Positions 46,637-57,593 of a DNA stretch of 64,000 nucleotides are shown here, piece after piece; position 1 is the stretch's first letter; every line of letters starts with the position of its first letter. Position numbers and translations under genes: made by a program. Location of the stretch: positions 16,269,001-16,333,000 of the forward strand of contig NC_057924.1 in NCBI RefSeq assembly GCF_018873765.1. The letters run 5' to 3'. Source of the DNA: Telopea speciosissima. Its lineage: Eukaryota > Streptophyta > Magnoliopsida > Proteales > Proteaceae. The notes beneath the pieces were generated by a model. The model was not told the DNA's origin. It was given only the letters and a program-made list of their open reading frames with translations, and made no database searches.

Positions 46637-47020
46637 GTAAATTACACAACACCCTTTGGTTTTCAAACGAAACTCAGATCACCCCTTGGTTTTTGAAAAA
46701 ACTCAAATCACCCCCTCTATAGTAACGGTACTAATCTGCTATTAGTTATTGGTGTGAAAGGACTATTTTATCCTTGTACTAAAACACTAGAATTAAATTT
46801 ACAATACTATCCTTCCTTCATCTTCAACATTGGTCAAGGGTAGTTTAGAAATTTAAATTTATTTAACCAACTGACATCGTCACTTTACAGAATAAAACTA
46901 ATGGTAGGGACTAATTTGTCATATTGGGGTCTAAACCAGGGGGTGATTTGAGTTTTTTCAAAAACTATGGAATGATCTAAGTTTCGTTTGAAACCAGGGG
47001 GTGACGTGTAATTTACTATG
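46637..47020. mobile_element. MITE with about 80-bp inverted ends
   Basis: The left end GGGTAAATTACAC is followed by CCTTTGGTTTTCAAACGAAA and AAAAAACTCAAATCACCCCC. The right end is the inverse complement of these, ending GTGTAATTTAC. Flanks share GATTAA, but a clean duplication was not established. The ends resemble those of the larger element at 49476-51221. Confidence 0.7.
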
Positions 47021-47224
47021 ATTAATAAGACTAGCAATAGGGAAGTACTTAGCCTTCAGTACCTTGTTCCAAAGTGAAGATGGATCAGTCAACAGTCTCC
47101 AATCAAGCCGCATAAGAAGTTATTTGTTCTGAGTTGAACTTGGTCTAACGCCCAAACCACCACAATTCTTAGTCTTACACGCATTTGAGACCATGGTATC
47201 AACGAAATCTTCTTACATTCTTTA

Positions 47225-47637
47225 GGCCAAATTTGGTATGATTTCTACTGCAATTTTGGATTAATCTCATGAAAAAGTCAACAAATAGATGTTTTGTCAA
47301 GAAATTGAAATTGTTTTGGTTGTATCAATATGAAATATTTCAAGAATAAAAATATTCATTTGGTAGTTCAATTTCTAAGAATAGATTCTTTATATTTCGG
47401 GTGGTGGTGGCAGGGTGGGGCTAGGAAGGGGGGTGGCGGTGGTGGCGACGACAGGAAGTGATGGTGAGACTATTAGGAGAAGAAGAAGGGTAGTGTTTTA
47501 TTTTTAACGTGAAATTATTACTTTGTCCTCCATTTGATTTCTATTTCACTGAAATAAAGTGTAAAAATCAAACCAAACAATTTCCGAAATAGAAATCTCT
47601 CCATTAAACTGAAATAGAAATCATACCAAATCCGGCC
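47225..47637. mobile_element. PIF/Harbinger-like MITE with TTA duplication
   Basis: The left end is GGCCAAATTTGGTATG and the right end read inward is GGCCGGATTTGGTATG, followed by ATTTCT on both sides. TTA flanks it at 47222-47224 and 47638-47640. The interior repeats GAAATTG and AAATAG words. A TTA target and GGCC ends fit PIF/Harbinger elements. Confidence 0.72.
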
Positions 47638-48250
47638 TTAGGTTTCCCTCTCCAAAATTGAGCATTAATACAATCCAAATTAAAGAAGGGTTAATCTGTT
47701 TGTAACCCTGTGTTGTAACCGGACTTACTTGCCCAATCCACTCAACTTGCGAACTTTTAAAAGTTTGGGTATTTTTGGTAATTTCCCCCTCCTTGTCAGT
47801 CTCCCTCTTCCCTTCTTATTCTTCATATCCGGTTCCCCCACCCCAACTCATAGCTGCCCTCTCCATTGCCCTCTCACTGCCCTTATAGGCCACCTTCCCC
47901 ATCCCTGTAGCCAACACCAACAAGTAGCCGTACCCCCCCCCCCCCCTTCCCCTCCCCTCCCCTCCCCTCCGATGTTTTCAGTGATAGAAGATGCCCCCTA
48001 ACTCCCTGTTCAAGTTCAAGGATACGATAATCTGATCCCTGTGGAAGAGCGGCCCAGAAATTCCACCACCAATGAGGATTTCAACATCCCCTGTAAATTG
48101 CTCACACTCTACAGCAACTCCATATCATTTCTCATACGTTGAGCCTAGATGGTCAAGGAATCTGTATTAGTCTTCAACGACCTCAATCCATCACATCCAA
48201 ACACATATGCCCTTTTCCGCAATATCTTGAAGTCAGTTGGGGTATTTTTA
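47638..48250. other. Low-complexity intergenic DNA
   Basis: C-rich tracts occur at about 47933-47970 (CCCCTCCCCTCC repeats) and they create a proline-rich open frame with no family features. Nothing else is recognised. Confidence 0.4.
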
Positions 48251-48431
48251 AGGAAAATTATCACCTTAACTTGTCTGTCCATTAATTTCCTCAATTCCAT
48301 CTAATAGAGGGAGGTGGATCCCACCTAGCATCCGGATAGTGTTTTTGGGCGAGGGTAGGGTGGTCATTTTCAACCCTATTAGATAGAATTGAGGAAATTG
48401 AGAGGTAGACAAATTGAGGGGATAAATATCC
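48251..48431. mobile_element. Mutator-like MITE with exact 9-bp duplication
   Basis: The inverted ends are about 60 bp and include CAATTTCCTCAATTC on both sides. Exact GTATTTTTA flanks at 48242-48250 and 48432-48440. The middle, GGGTAGGGTGGTCATTTT, is shared with the element at 58076-58236. Confidence 0.82.
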
Positions 48432-48787
48432 GTATTTTTATCTACTCAGTTTCCTACCCGCTCCATCTTTTTAAGTTCCTCTAATAAAGGGGATGGTTCC
48501 CACCCATGCAATATGTTTGGACAGCGGTAGGATGACCATTTACCAACTTGAGGAAATGGACCTGCCTAGGAGATGGAGCAGATAGAGGTCAGCTACTGGG
48601 GGTTTTATTTTTCATTTTATTTAGTATTACTATTTTTTTGTGTAGGAAACTCAAAGAATGAGCTACTTTTTGTGATCATCTACACCATGGGAGACCAGTC
48701 TGGAAGAGAAAGGGAGGGGCGGTGGAGGTGGGGGCAGAAGAGGGAAACTAATCCAAAAGCGGAGACATTGAGGCAGGTCCCAAGATT

Positions 48788-49202
48788 TTTTTTTTTATGG
48801 AAAAAGAAATTATATATTAACAAAACAGGAAAGATACATCATAATTACAGTTTGGAGAATCAGTCCTAATCAGTTTGGATAACCTAAAAAAGATAACGTT
48901 ATCCCAGGATAGGAACAAAAGTACAGTCCTGTGTAGAGCATGGTTTGTGATCTCCGTATCGACTGAATAGGATTGGATCAGGATCAGATCGGTGATACAG
49001 ATTGGAATCACCCAAATTCGGGTAAATATAACACTTTTGTCCCTATTTTCTTATAAACAAAATTTTAATTTTTTACATTTTTAACCCTGTTCGTACAGTT
49101 AGATCGGATCAATATCAGGATCAGTCTCAACCAATAATGATCCGATCCGGCCAAAATGGGCCAATCCAATCTGATACCTCAAACCATGGTATAGAGGCAG
49201 GT
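48788..49202 (-). mobile_element. Probable short LINE 3' end, interrupted by a MITE
   Basis: A T-run at about 48787-48799 followed by ATGGAAAAAGAAATTATAT resembles an L1 tail read on the minus strand. GAGGCAGGT occurs before the T-run (about 48770) and again after the MITE at 48939-49188 (about 49194). It may be the target duplication of a truncated LINE into whose 5' edge the MITE later inserted. No protein segment is recognised. Confidence 0.4.
48939..49188. mobile_element. hAT-like element, GGATCGGATC interior
   Basis: The ends are CATGGTTTGTGATCTC and CTCAAACCATG, inverse over the first eight bases. Flanks GTGTAGAG (48931-48938) and GTATAGAG (49189-49196) match 7 of 8. The interior repeats GGATCAGGATC, GATCGG and GATCCGATCC on both strands. 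Confidence 0.78.
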
Positions 49203-49475
49203 GTCCAGTTAGACCGAAGAGAACTGCCGGAGCTCGAGGAGAATGTTAGGCTACTGTGTAGAGTTGCGTATTTACACATTTAGACTCTTTAAATATGCAA
49301 CACGTCATTGTGGGAAGGTAAAAAAGTGCGATTACGAAATCTGTTTGTTACCACACACACACTTATAAGAAAATCATTTTAGGAATAAAAAAACCAAACA
49401 TTAAAAAGGTTGGATAATTCCAAATACTTTTTCTCTTTACAGGGGAGTAAATTGGCTTGAACCGAAAACACAAAA

Positions 49476-51221
49476 GGGTAATTTATACATATCACTCCTA
49501 AGGTTTAATGAAAATATGATTTTATCCCTCAGTTTTGGAAAATTCTGCATACTCCTTGAAGTTTACAAATATTTAACAAATAAACTCATTCCGTCAGTTC
49601 ATGACTAACAGTGTTAAAATTAAATAGTAAAGTTACAAAACTACCCCTTTCAGAAAAAAAAGAAAAAAAAACAGAAAAAACCTGCAACTCATCTTCCTCA
49701 AATCGATTGGAGAAGATGAGTTGTAGGTATCCAAGTCGGAGCGATCATGAGAGCAAAATCGACACCGATTCCGATAGCAATTCGACCCACCATGAGCCAT
49801 GCGAAATCTGGAGCTAGACCGATGCAGTCGGAGGTCTTCAAAGATTAAGATTCATAAAAATTGAAAATGAAAAAGACAACCGTACAATGTTGACCCTCAA
49901 GATTTCTTCTCCATTTCTTCCACCTGCTTTAATACAACTACTTTTTCTTTTAGAAAAGCTTGCATACCCGGAGGATCAAAGGAAGGAGGCATGGTGCATG
50001 GGCTTGTATCTGCAGGACCCTTAACCATGGAATCCATCATAAACTTCTTCACCAACCCATCTGCAGGGGAAGCCATTGTCTCCGAACAAAATTCAATGGC
50101 ACCTTCTTCTGCATCTTCCAACCCAACCTCTCCGGGAAAGCAAACATCTTCTCCTTCTGCTCCTGATTGAATTTCGTCCTGAACCGTTTCCGCCCATCTG
50201 AGTTCGTCGTGGTTGCCGTCGTCATTGTCGTTGCTGCAACTATTTGATGGTTATCTAACCGATCCGACAATCTGGTACTCAAAGCAAGCAACATTTGAGG
50301 TGCAGACGGGTAGTATGAAGACGAGAGCAATGGTGGGGAGGATGAAAGTGAATTGGGACTCCGCTCATGAGCGGCTATAGAAGGATGTGGTGAAGGTTGG
50401 TAGTGGTGCTAGTGGAGGTCGAAGGAGAGTGAGGCTGCTTCAGGCTCACGGCGGTGGAAGTTGCGGTGGCATCCACAAGCGGCGCATTTAAAGGAAGTTG
50501 GGTCGATGAGGGTGGCGGAGGGAGATGGCATGAACTCTCCACAGCCATCCAAGGCGTGGCCATCTAAGCTTGCAGCGTGGTTTTTTTTTATGCGCTTGAG
50601 TATGCCATTGGGGATGGATAAGGTCTTGGGAGTATGGTGGTCTGCTGTGGACTTGGGTAGTTGGATCGGTGGTGGTGTATCTGATTCTGTTTCCTGGGCT
50701 TTGGCAGTGGTGGTGGGGTTGAGGGTTAAGTTCATGGTTGAAATTGAAACATTTAGGGTTAGAGTTTAAGAGCTTGGTTAGGGAACAAAGAAATTACGGG
50801 TTCATTCCATGTCCATGGAAACGGCTGCTAAGAAAGGAAGATGACTGAGACTTAGGTTGGGTGAGGGACTTTGGGTGGACACAAAAACAGAGAAAAAGAG
50901 AGATCAAGGAAGAAGAAGATGATGATGGAATTGGATATTGACGATCAGTGATGAGACTTGAGAGATGCGTAACAAAAATCTAAGTTTTTGTTCCCTACAA
51001 GGATACCTGCAATTCATCTTCCCCAATCGATATGGGGAAGATGAGTTGCAGGTTTTTTTACTTTACTCATTGATTTTAACACTGTTAGTCATGAACTGAC
51101 GGAATGGGTTTATTTGTTAACATTTGTAAACCTCTGGGAGATCCACAGAATTTTCCAAAACTGGGGGAGGGGTAAAATCATACTTTGGTTAAACTTCAGG
51201 GGTGGTATGTGTAAATCACCC
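49476..51221. mobile_element. Long-TIR element carrying a captured homeobox gene (Pack-MULE-like)
   Basis: Inverted arms of about 220-250 bp flank the element. From each edge one reads GGGTAATTTA or GGGTGATTTAC, then ATGATTTTA, TTTTGGAAAATTCTG, then CATTCCGTCAGTTCATGAC and CAGTGTTAAAAT, and finally a hairpin of CCTGCAACTCATCTTCC and its inverse around CAATCGATTGG. Between the arms lies about 1.25 kb holding a broken ZF-HD gene. Flanks are A-rich (AACACAAAA and AAAAATAAA), so no clear 9-bp duplication is seen. Capture of a host gene between long TIRs is how Pack-MULEs are defined. Confidence 0.75.
49897..50735 (-). pseudogene. Broken zinc finger-homeodomain (ZHD) gene inside TIR element
   Basis: From ATG at 50735 the minus strand encodes a Pro/Thr-rich start, then [20 protein letters not shown] and [17 protein letters not shown], the complete ZF-HD dimerisation finger (about 50594-50450). 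An in-frame TAG at 50411-50409 stops it. The same frame then continues [26 protein letters not shown], and the homeodomain start [16 protein letters not shown] with RLGWKMQK (about 50192-50100). There the frame shifts; [11 protein letters not shown] follows in another frame and the recognition helix (normally VKVWMHNNKH-like) is unreadable. ZHD proteins are plant transcription factors, and their genes normally lack introns. With the stop and the frame break this copy should not make a working factor, though a finger-only peptide of 108 aa is possible. Confidence 0.82.
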
Positions 51222-51643
51222 AAAAATAAAAAGTAAATTGGCATTTCGGCAACCTGCCAAAAAAAAACCTCCATAATTAAAATAAGAAAAGACACCTCTG
51301 CCCCTAGTTTTAAGGAGAGAGATAGACACATGAAAGACTCCCAGGCAGAGAACTTTTTTATCTAAAATAAATAGAATGCAGTTTGGCAAGCACTTCAATG
51401 GAATCACTTCCAACAATCATCCATATTTACTAACATGCAATTTTCAATTATATATTACGAAAATACTATTAGCACAACTAGACCAATAAGAATAAACATA
51501 ACTACGAAAATGCCATCATAACATCTCACTTATATAACTACCATAATTAAAAAAAAATATATGGTAGTTAAATGCTTCAATTATCTAGATACTCCACTCA
51601 GCCCTCTTTCCTCTTCTAGAAGGTGAAGCAGTGATATGAGAGT
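51222..51643. other. No gene seen
   Basis: AT-rich sequence between the TIR element and the next transcription unit. Nothing recognised. Confidence 0.4.
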
Positions 51644-53447
51644 TCAATGCTTCACACCCCAGCCAACAAATTTCAAACCTCCCTGGAATTTCTGTCTAGC
51701 ACAGAGAAACTTGGTCTCGTAACCTCCGTGGTAACAAAGAAAGGTAGAAAGCAAAACTGTAGCATGAAACCTTCTTGTTAAGAAATAATATGATTTAGTA
51801 GCATTTTCGTATCCTGTACCAGTCTCCAAGTTATGGATATCTGACTCTAGCAAGACTGTCCTATCCAGAAACTTTGACAATGTCAATATCGAAGTTGCAG
51901 AGTCAGCATCAAGATGAAAGCTGCTTCTAGATCCTGTTCAATCTCATCCTCATCCATATCCAATGAATCTTCTGCCTTCATCTACCAAAGGATTAACATT
52001 CAGAAAAGGATCCAAGGTGGGAAAAGAAGGTCCATTCTCAACAAAGACCAGATTGCTGCCTCAACCACATTAAAAATTCTAATTACCAAAAGCTCACTCC
52101 TAAACGTACACCCACAAGGAATAAAAAAAATATCTGAGGTAATAACCAGGGCATATTGTGCCTTTACATCAGTTAAAGTAATGCTAGTAGCTGAAAACAT
52201 GAACATAGTAATGCTTCATAGTTCAAGACCAAAGGAAAATAACATTCAATCCCCTCTTCATGTCCTCCACCCATGAAAATGTTTCATAGCTATGAACTGC
52301 AGTATGCAGGTGAAGTCGAGACACATTATCACTAATGTCATTCCATGTTAAGGAGCACGATAGGTACTTAACAGGTAAACATCCTCTAACTAGTACAATT
52401 GGCAAAGCGCAATGTTCACAATATCCGACAGAAGACCAGTTTTTTACTTTCAGCTTCCTGCTCAAAGTAGTTAATAAAGCTTAAAACTCATTTATCTCTA
52501 GAAACAAAAAGAGGAAGGTAGTTCCAATTTGAATCGAATGCAATATGCTCATCTTAACTAGAAGAAAGTACATCCCAAGTTCCAATGATGCCCAGTGGCT
52601 CGCTGGTGGATTTTGCAGCAAACTGCAGAACTTCCCAACACCCCGCTGAGCCCTAATCCTCCATCCCCACCTTATTCTAGTGCCCTACATGGCACAATCC
52701 TAAGACTATAACAACATTGTACTCTCAGCTAGCAAATGAACATCTTCACAGCTATGTTCCCTGCCCTTAAGTATAAATATAAAAAAGGAACTGCCTAATT
52801 TACCTGAACCATGAAAAGACTGAGGAGAGAGAGAGATGACAAGATATAAATAAAGTCAATTTAATGACATAACATTTAAGTGATGGAAACTATAAAACCA
52901 AACAGTCCATGTCAAATTCCTCACAACATGACTTTATAGTTAATACAAAGCAACGGGGTTAGGGAAAGAAAGATCGTTTCTAGAGAAACTCTACCCTAAA
53001 AGACCCCCTATGCAGCGGGGAGAGTGTGAATAACTAAAGAGATAAAAGGGCCTGCAAAGAGAGAGTAGGATTTCATCACACATCACACAAGTAAACGAAT
53101 CTGTGCAGAAAATCAAGATAAATTACGGAAATATCTGCAAAATTTTCATAAATTTGTGTCGTTCCCCCCACCCTTTCCCCGAACAACTTCTTAATTTCGT
53201 ACCTCGATATAGAAGGGGCGAAGATTTTTAACGACCGCATGGATCTTGAAGTAAGTGGAGTTGTGGAGATCAACATCTTCGAGCTTCCTTTCTTGTTCTG
53301 AACGGAAGCAGCAAATACAGTAGGAGGAACAGCAACAGCTGGAGGAGCAGCAGGCCCAGAAGGGAGAGTTTGCGTAGAGTACGAAGGTGTTGGAATATGG
53401 GTCTCAGCCATAGTGCTCAGAACAGATTTGCCCTCTTCCCCTTCCAT
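51644..53447 (-). pseudogene. Conserved-looking gene of unknown function with frame breaks (tentative model)
   Basis: The first coding exon runs from ATG 53447 (MEGEEGKSVLSTMAETH, then a Pro/Ala-rich stretch ending AASVQNKK) to a donor GAG|GTACGA at 53203. After NKK the natural-looking continuation EDVDLHNSTYFKIHAVV and NLRPFYIE is one frame off, as if one base were missing in the run AAAGGAAGC near 53287. A candidate later exon starts after TAG at 51981 and reads AEDSLDMDEDEIEQDLEAAF; its continuation LDADSATSILTLSKFLDR is again one base off. Middle exons were not found. I do not recognise the family. It may be a decaying gene, or the two breaks may be assembly errors at short homopolymers. 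Confidence 0.4.
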
Positions 53448-54460
53448 ACCTTTGTGTGCCAAGTTAAAATGGGGGACTGAGAACTAAAGAACCAAATCAA
53501 GAGACAACTAGTCATAAGGTAGTGTGTACTCTGTACTACACCGGCTAGGAGGGTTTGTTTGAATTTTTTAAGTGTGTTAATCGGTTTGGTTCTGGAGGAG
53601 TGTGAGGGAGGAAAGAGAGGAGAGGGACGATCCAGTTGAGGGTTACAGTGGTGCTAGCATCTGGTGTTGAAGGAGATGGTGGCGTCGTGAGGGAGGAGAG
53701 GGACGAGAGAGGAAAAGGACAGAGGGAGGGAGTCAGGAGTGAGAGGAAAGAAGTCGTAAGCATTTTTACAGAGGTGCTCATGAACGGTAAGAACATGGAC
53801 ATTTTGCTCTGTCAAATGTGCTCACCAAACACTTTTTGAACCGGAACTGCTCTTTGTGAGCAGAAAAATAGACTGATGTGCCATACGCAATTCTGTTCAC
53901 AATCTGCTATGGGTGAGCAATAAATCAACGAAATCAGAGTCTTACCAAACAAAGCCTTAATCATGACTTAATGATAAATCACTTTCAGATTATTTTGAAA
54001 ACCCTTTATTGGCCCTGCCTTAAGTACTTTTAAGAATAAGACAACGGGCAATCAAAAGTTGTAAATGAAATTTTCAGTCAATGTGTCATTTAGACAATCC
54101 CTTTAAGAAAAGAGGCCGGTATCATAACAGAAAAATAGCATTTTGAAAATGGTAGTTGAAAAGTGAAGTACAATATTTCCTAGTCACATTTTTCTACAAA
54201 AAATCTCCCAAACTTAATTGATTGGCTACTGTATTTATGAAATTTTTTGAGTTAACTAAAAATTCAAGGTTAATATCAGTTGGAACTTTTCCATTTTGTT
54301 GACTTACACAACATTTTACATCTAACCATATGAAAATAAAGTCAAGAATTACAAGTCCTAGCTTCATGCGTCATTTGCAGACCTATGTTGCATGTTCCAG
54401 TGCATGCCTGATAAAATTTCAAATGAGATGAGAAAAGAGGAGTTTAAAATTTCATTCCAA
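53448..54460. other. 5' flank of the gene at 53447 and intergenic DNA
   Basis: The sequence just upstream of 53447 should hold a promoter. At about 53940-53965, ACCAAACAAAGCCTTAAT looks like the right end of a Harbinger-type MITE, but the left end was not secured. Nothing else recognised. Confidence 0.35.
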
Positions 54461-54461
54461 C

Positions 54462-54845
54462 AAAGTATGCTCATAATCCAAAGCTAAATAATGAAACCAA
54501 GGCTCTGAGAATACAGTGAAACAAAAAAGCCTTCTATTTCTAGCATAGTTGTCAAGACGTCGCCTAGGTGACCGCCTTGGCATCCAAGCGTCTTGACAAC
54601 TAGTGTCACCTAGGCGGGCATTTGGTCGCCTAGGCAGCATCCAGGTCCCCTCCAAAGTATGCTCATAATCCAAAGCTAAATGATGAAACCAAGGCTCTGT
54701 GAATACAGTGAAACAAAAAAGCCTTCTATTTCTAGCATAGTTGTCAAGACGTCGCCTAGGTGACCGCCTTGGCATCCAAGCGTCTTGACAACTAGTGTCA
54801 CCTAGGCGGGCATTTGGTCGCCTAGGCAGCATCCAGGTCCCCTCC
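54462..54845. repeat. 192-bp tandem duplication
   Basis: Bases 54462-54653 are repeated at 54654-54845, almost identically (differences such as AAATAATG versus AAATGATG and CTGAGAA versus CTGTGAA). The unit covers flanking DNA plus most of a MITE, so it arose after the MITE landed. It yields an open minus frame with a duplicated peptide that is not a real protein. Confidence 0.92.
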
Positions 54846-54881
54846 AACCCCTTGGTTCACCTAGACGCCTTGACAACTATG
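54544..54881. mobile_element. hAT-like GGCG/CGCC MITE, enlarged by duplication
   Basis: It starts CATAGTTGTCAAGACG and ends CTTGACAACTATG. Exact ATTTCTAG lies at 54536-54543 and 54882-54889. Because of the internal 192-bp duplication a second copy of the left end and its flank lies at 54728-54750. The unduplicated element would be about 146 bp. Confidence 0.87.
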
Positions 54882-55250
54882 ATTTCTAGGACAAAATACA
54901 AATCATTTTACAAGCACCATTAGGCGAAACCATGTAAAACATGGTAAAATAACACTTCTAAAAAAGCATATCCTAGACAAGGTTTGGATCTTCCTTAATT
55001 TTCCAACATTGTAAAGACGGGCAATGAAGAATCAGTTCTTTAAAGTTCCTCCACCACCTTCTCTATCTGCTAATGCGTTTCAAACCAATTCCAAGTTTCC
55101 CATGGTATAAAATGTATTTCCAAGTTTCCCACGATATAAAATGTATTTCCAAGTTTCCCACGATATAAAATGTATTACACAATTATCTTATGCTTGTATG
55201 ACTGCAAAATCTTAATCCTACCCATGCAACAGAAACCGTATTGACGTACT

Positions 55251-57593
55251 TCACCGCTGAAGTTGCCTCCTTGCCAAAGCTGGTGCCTTTTTAGGGATGT
55301 AAACCTTGTAGCTCACCTGCCCAAAATATCAAATTAATCTGAATACTGAAGCTAAGTAATCCATATTAACAGCTTGCAGATTCAAATCATAACAAACAAA
55401 TATACAGAAAAAGAAAGCTCACCTGCACCAACTCACCACCACGCATTACAGACATAGTCTTTTGCTCAAATTGGGAACTCCCTTTGGCTTCATCCTGCTG
55501 TTGATTTTGGCAATGCACCGCTGTTGCAGTGTTGGGGATGGTAGAAGCCTCAGTAGCAGCGGGTCTGGAATCATCAATTGCTGCACCATGAGTATTGCTA
55601 CTCCTTGGTGAAGCTTTAAGATCTGTGGTAACACTTCTATTTGAGACGTTCCTAGTCTCCAACAGCTTTTCCTTAGGAGATTCCTTGGATGTTTGTGCTT
55701 CTTTCAGATTGGATTGAGCACCAGAAGATTCCTGCCTCCTACTAATATTTATGCCACTTCTATTTGAGATGGTCCTAGCCTCCAATAGCTTTTCCTTAGG
55801 AGATTCCTTGGATGTTGGTGCTTCTTTCAGATTGGATTGAGCACCAGAAGATTCCTGCCTCCTAGTAACATTTATGCCAACATTCAGTTTGTTCTTTTCT
55901 GTGAGGTTACCAGTAACAGCTGTCTGTTTTAGTGCCACATTGCCAACACCCTTAACTGAATGAACATTATCCAGCTTTACCTTAGATTCGTGTCTTTTGT
56001 CAGGCATCAGCCCATCCTTTGGAGGAAAGAAAGTCGGCTTTCTCTCCATAAATGGTGTTACATTCTGACTTACTTGTGTTGCCCCCAACAATTGGCTCCT
56101 ATCCTCTATTCGGGGCTCATTGCGGACTGTTTCTATCTTTGCATTTGATGGCAGCTTTTCATCACCACCACTCTCTTCTTTCTGCAGAGTTTTTGTGTTT
56201 GTTTGGGGTCCCCCTCGGAATTTCCTAAGATTTTCCAATGCTTTTTGTCTTAAATATAACTCCAAATCATTCCCCTCTGAACTACCAGTAGCAGATGGAA
56301 CCTCACTCCTACTCCCAGTAGAAGTTTTGGTTGACCCAACTATGCTCAAGTTCTGACAATTACCAGCATATTTGCCTCCATCATTCTCCTTGCCAATTCC
56401 TACGATTTCAGTTGTCTTAATTTTTAAAGTGTCTTCACCCTTTGCATTAGCAACCCGTCTCTTCTTATCAGATGCACCATGTTGATGGTAAGATATCTCC
56501 CTCTTCCGTCCCCCATCATAACTGTCATTGCTTCTGGAAGAAGGGCAGTCATCATAAGCCTGGACAATCTCTGTCCTATCATCATCTTTACCATTCTGAT
56601 TTCCTTCCTTTTCCTTCGAATGTTTCGTGTCAGTAAGAACTGATTTGAGAAATCGTGGATTTTCACCCATATATTTCTCCTCACTTTTGTAACTTCTCCT
56701 GTGGTCACTACATGTGCTGCATGAAGAGCAACTCCTGCTGAATCTATACCGATTCTTAAATCTTCCATTGCTTGTTTTACTGGGACTTCTCTTATATCTA
56801 TCTCTTTCTTCGGACCTACCCCTTGACCTTTCATGGCTACTCCCACGGCAGGTTGAGCAACTCGAAGAACCATTACTTGCAGAGCTAACATTAGCATCTC
56901 CCCTGGAACGCAGACTCTCACGGTTCCTCCGGTTGGAATTTTTCCTCTCCACAGAGGCTCTTTTTCTTTTCGACCCTTTTCTCTTTCTCCGATTGGGTAA
57001 ATCCTTGTCTGCATCACGGCTCAAAGAGCTGCGCCTGGCCCTCTTCCTACTCCCTTTTGCATCCTCCCGAGTACGAGATCGAGCCCTTCTACTTCTATAA
57101 TCATCCTCTGAATCAGAAGATGAAACAAATATAGAATCCTCCGTCTTTGAATCGTCCTCAGAGTAGGAAATTGAAGCATCGCGACGACGAAGCTTCTTAG
57201 ATTTATCTATCTTCCTACTCCTGCTTCTCTTCCTCCTCCCGGTCTAAAATTGAATATAGATACATACATGTACAGAAAGGGAAATAGAAAGGGAAGAAGA
57301 GGCAGCCAATTCAGATACATTCGTTAACCAATAACCGGGTTCTTACATGATTAGGAAATATAAGAAAACAATGTGAATAGCAATAAATTCAGGGAAAGTA
57401 AAGAAATTCAACCCTAACACAAACAGAATTTATCGATGACCATTCGAAAAAAAAAACCCTAGAAAAAGATTTGATACATCAACAGATACAGAGAGAGGGG
57501 GGGGGGGGATCGTACCTCAGAGGATGGCTTAGAGCGTTTCTTCTTATGGGAAAGGGAGGATTTTTTTCTAGAGGAGGATTTAACAGATGCCAT
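55251..57593 (-). CDS. RS-rich, Lys/Arg-rich nuclear protein, 654 aa, function unknown
   Basis: Exons are 57593-57516, 57243-55423 and 55316-55251; all junctions are GT-AG in phase 0 and the sum is 1965 nt. The protein begins MASVKSSSRKKSSLSHKKKR, has Arg/Ser and Lys/Arg blocks typical of nuclear-speckle or splicing proteins, an acidic patch (SSSDSEDDY), a Ser/Cys segment (RSCSSCSTCSDH), and a conserved-looking motif LELYLRQKALENLRKFRGG at about residues 330-350. The end is MSVMRGGELVQVSYKVYIPK and ARRQLQR. I recall similar plant proteins annotated only as SRRM-like or uncharacterised, so no function is assigned. A 41-residue unit (RRQESSGAQSNLKEA... KEKLLE) occurs twice in tandem, from a 123-bp duplication at about 55671-55917. 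A poly-G run lies in intron 1 near 57497. Confidence 0.88.

Noticed and set aside
47729..48001. Proline-rich open frame
   Set aside because: It arises from C-rich tracts between repeats; no start context or homologue recognised.
54452..54847. Minus-strand open frame with a repeated 64-residue peptide
   Set aside because: It is the 192-bp tandem duplication (a multiple of three) of MITE plus flank read in an accidental frame; no family features.
56424..57100. Long open frames overlapping the RS-rich gene in other frames
   Set aside because: Shadow frames of Arg/Ser-rich coding sequence.
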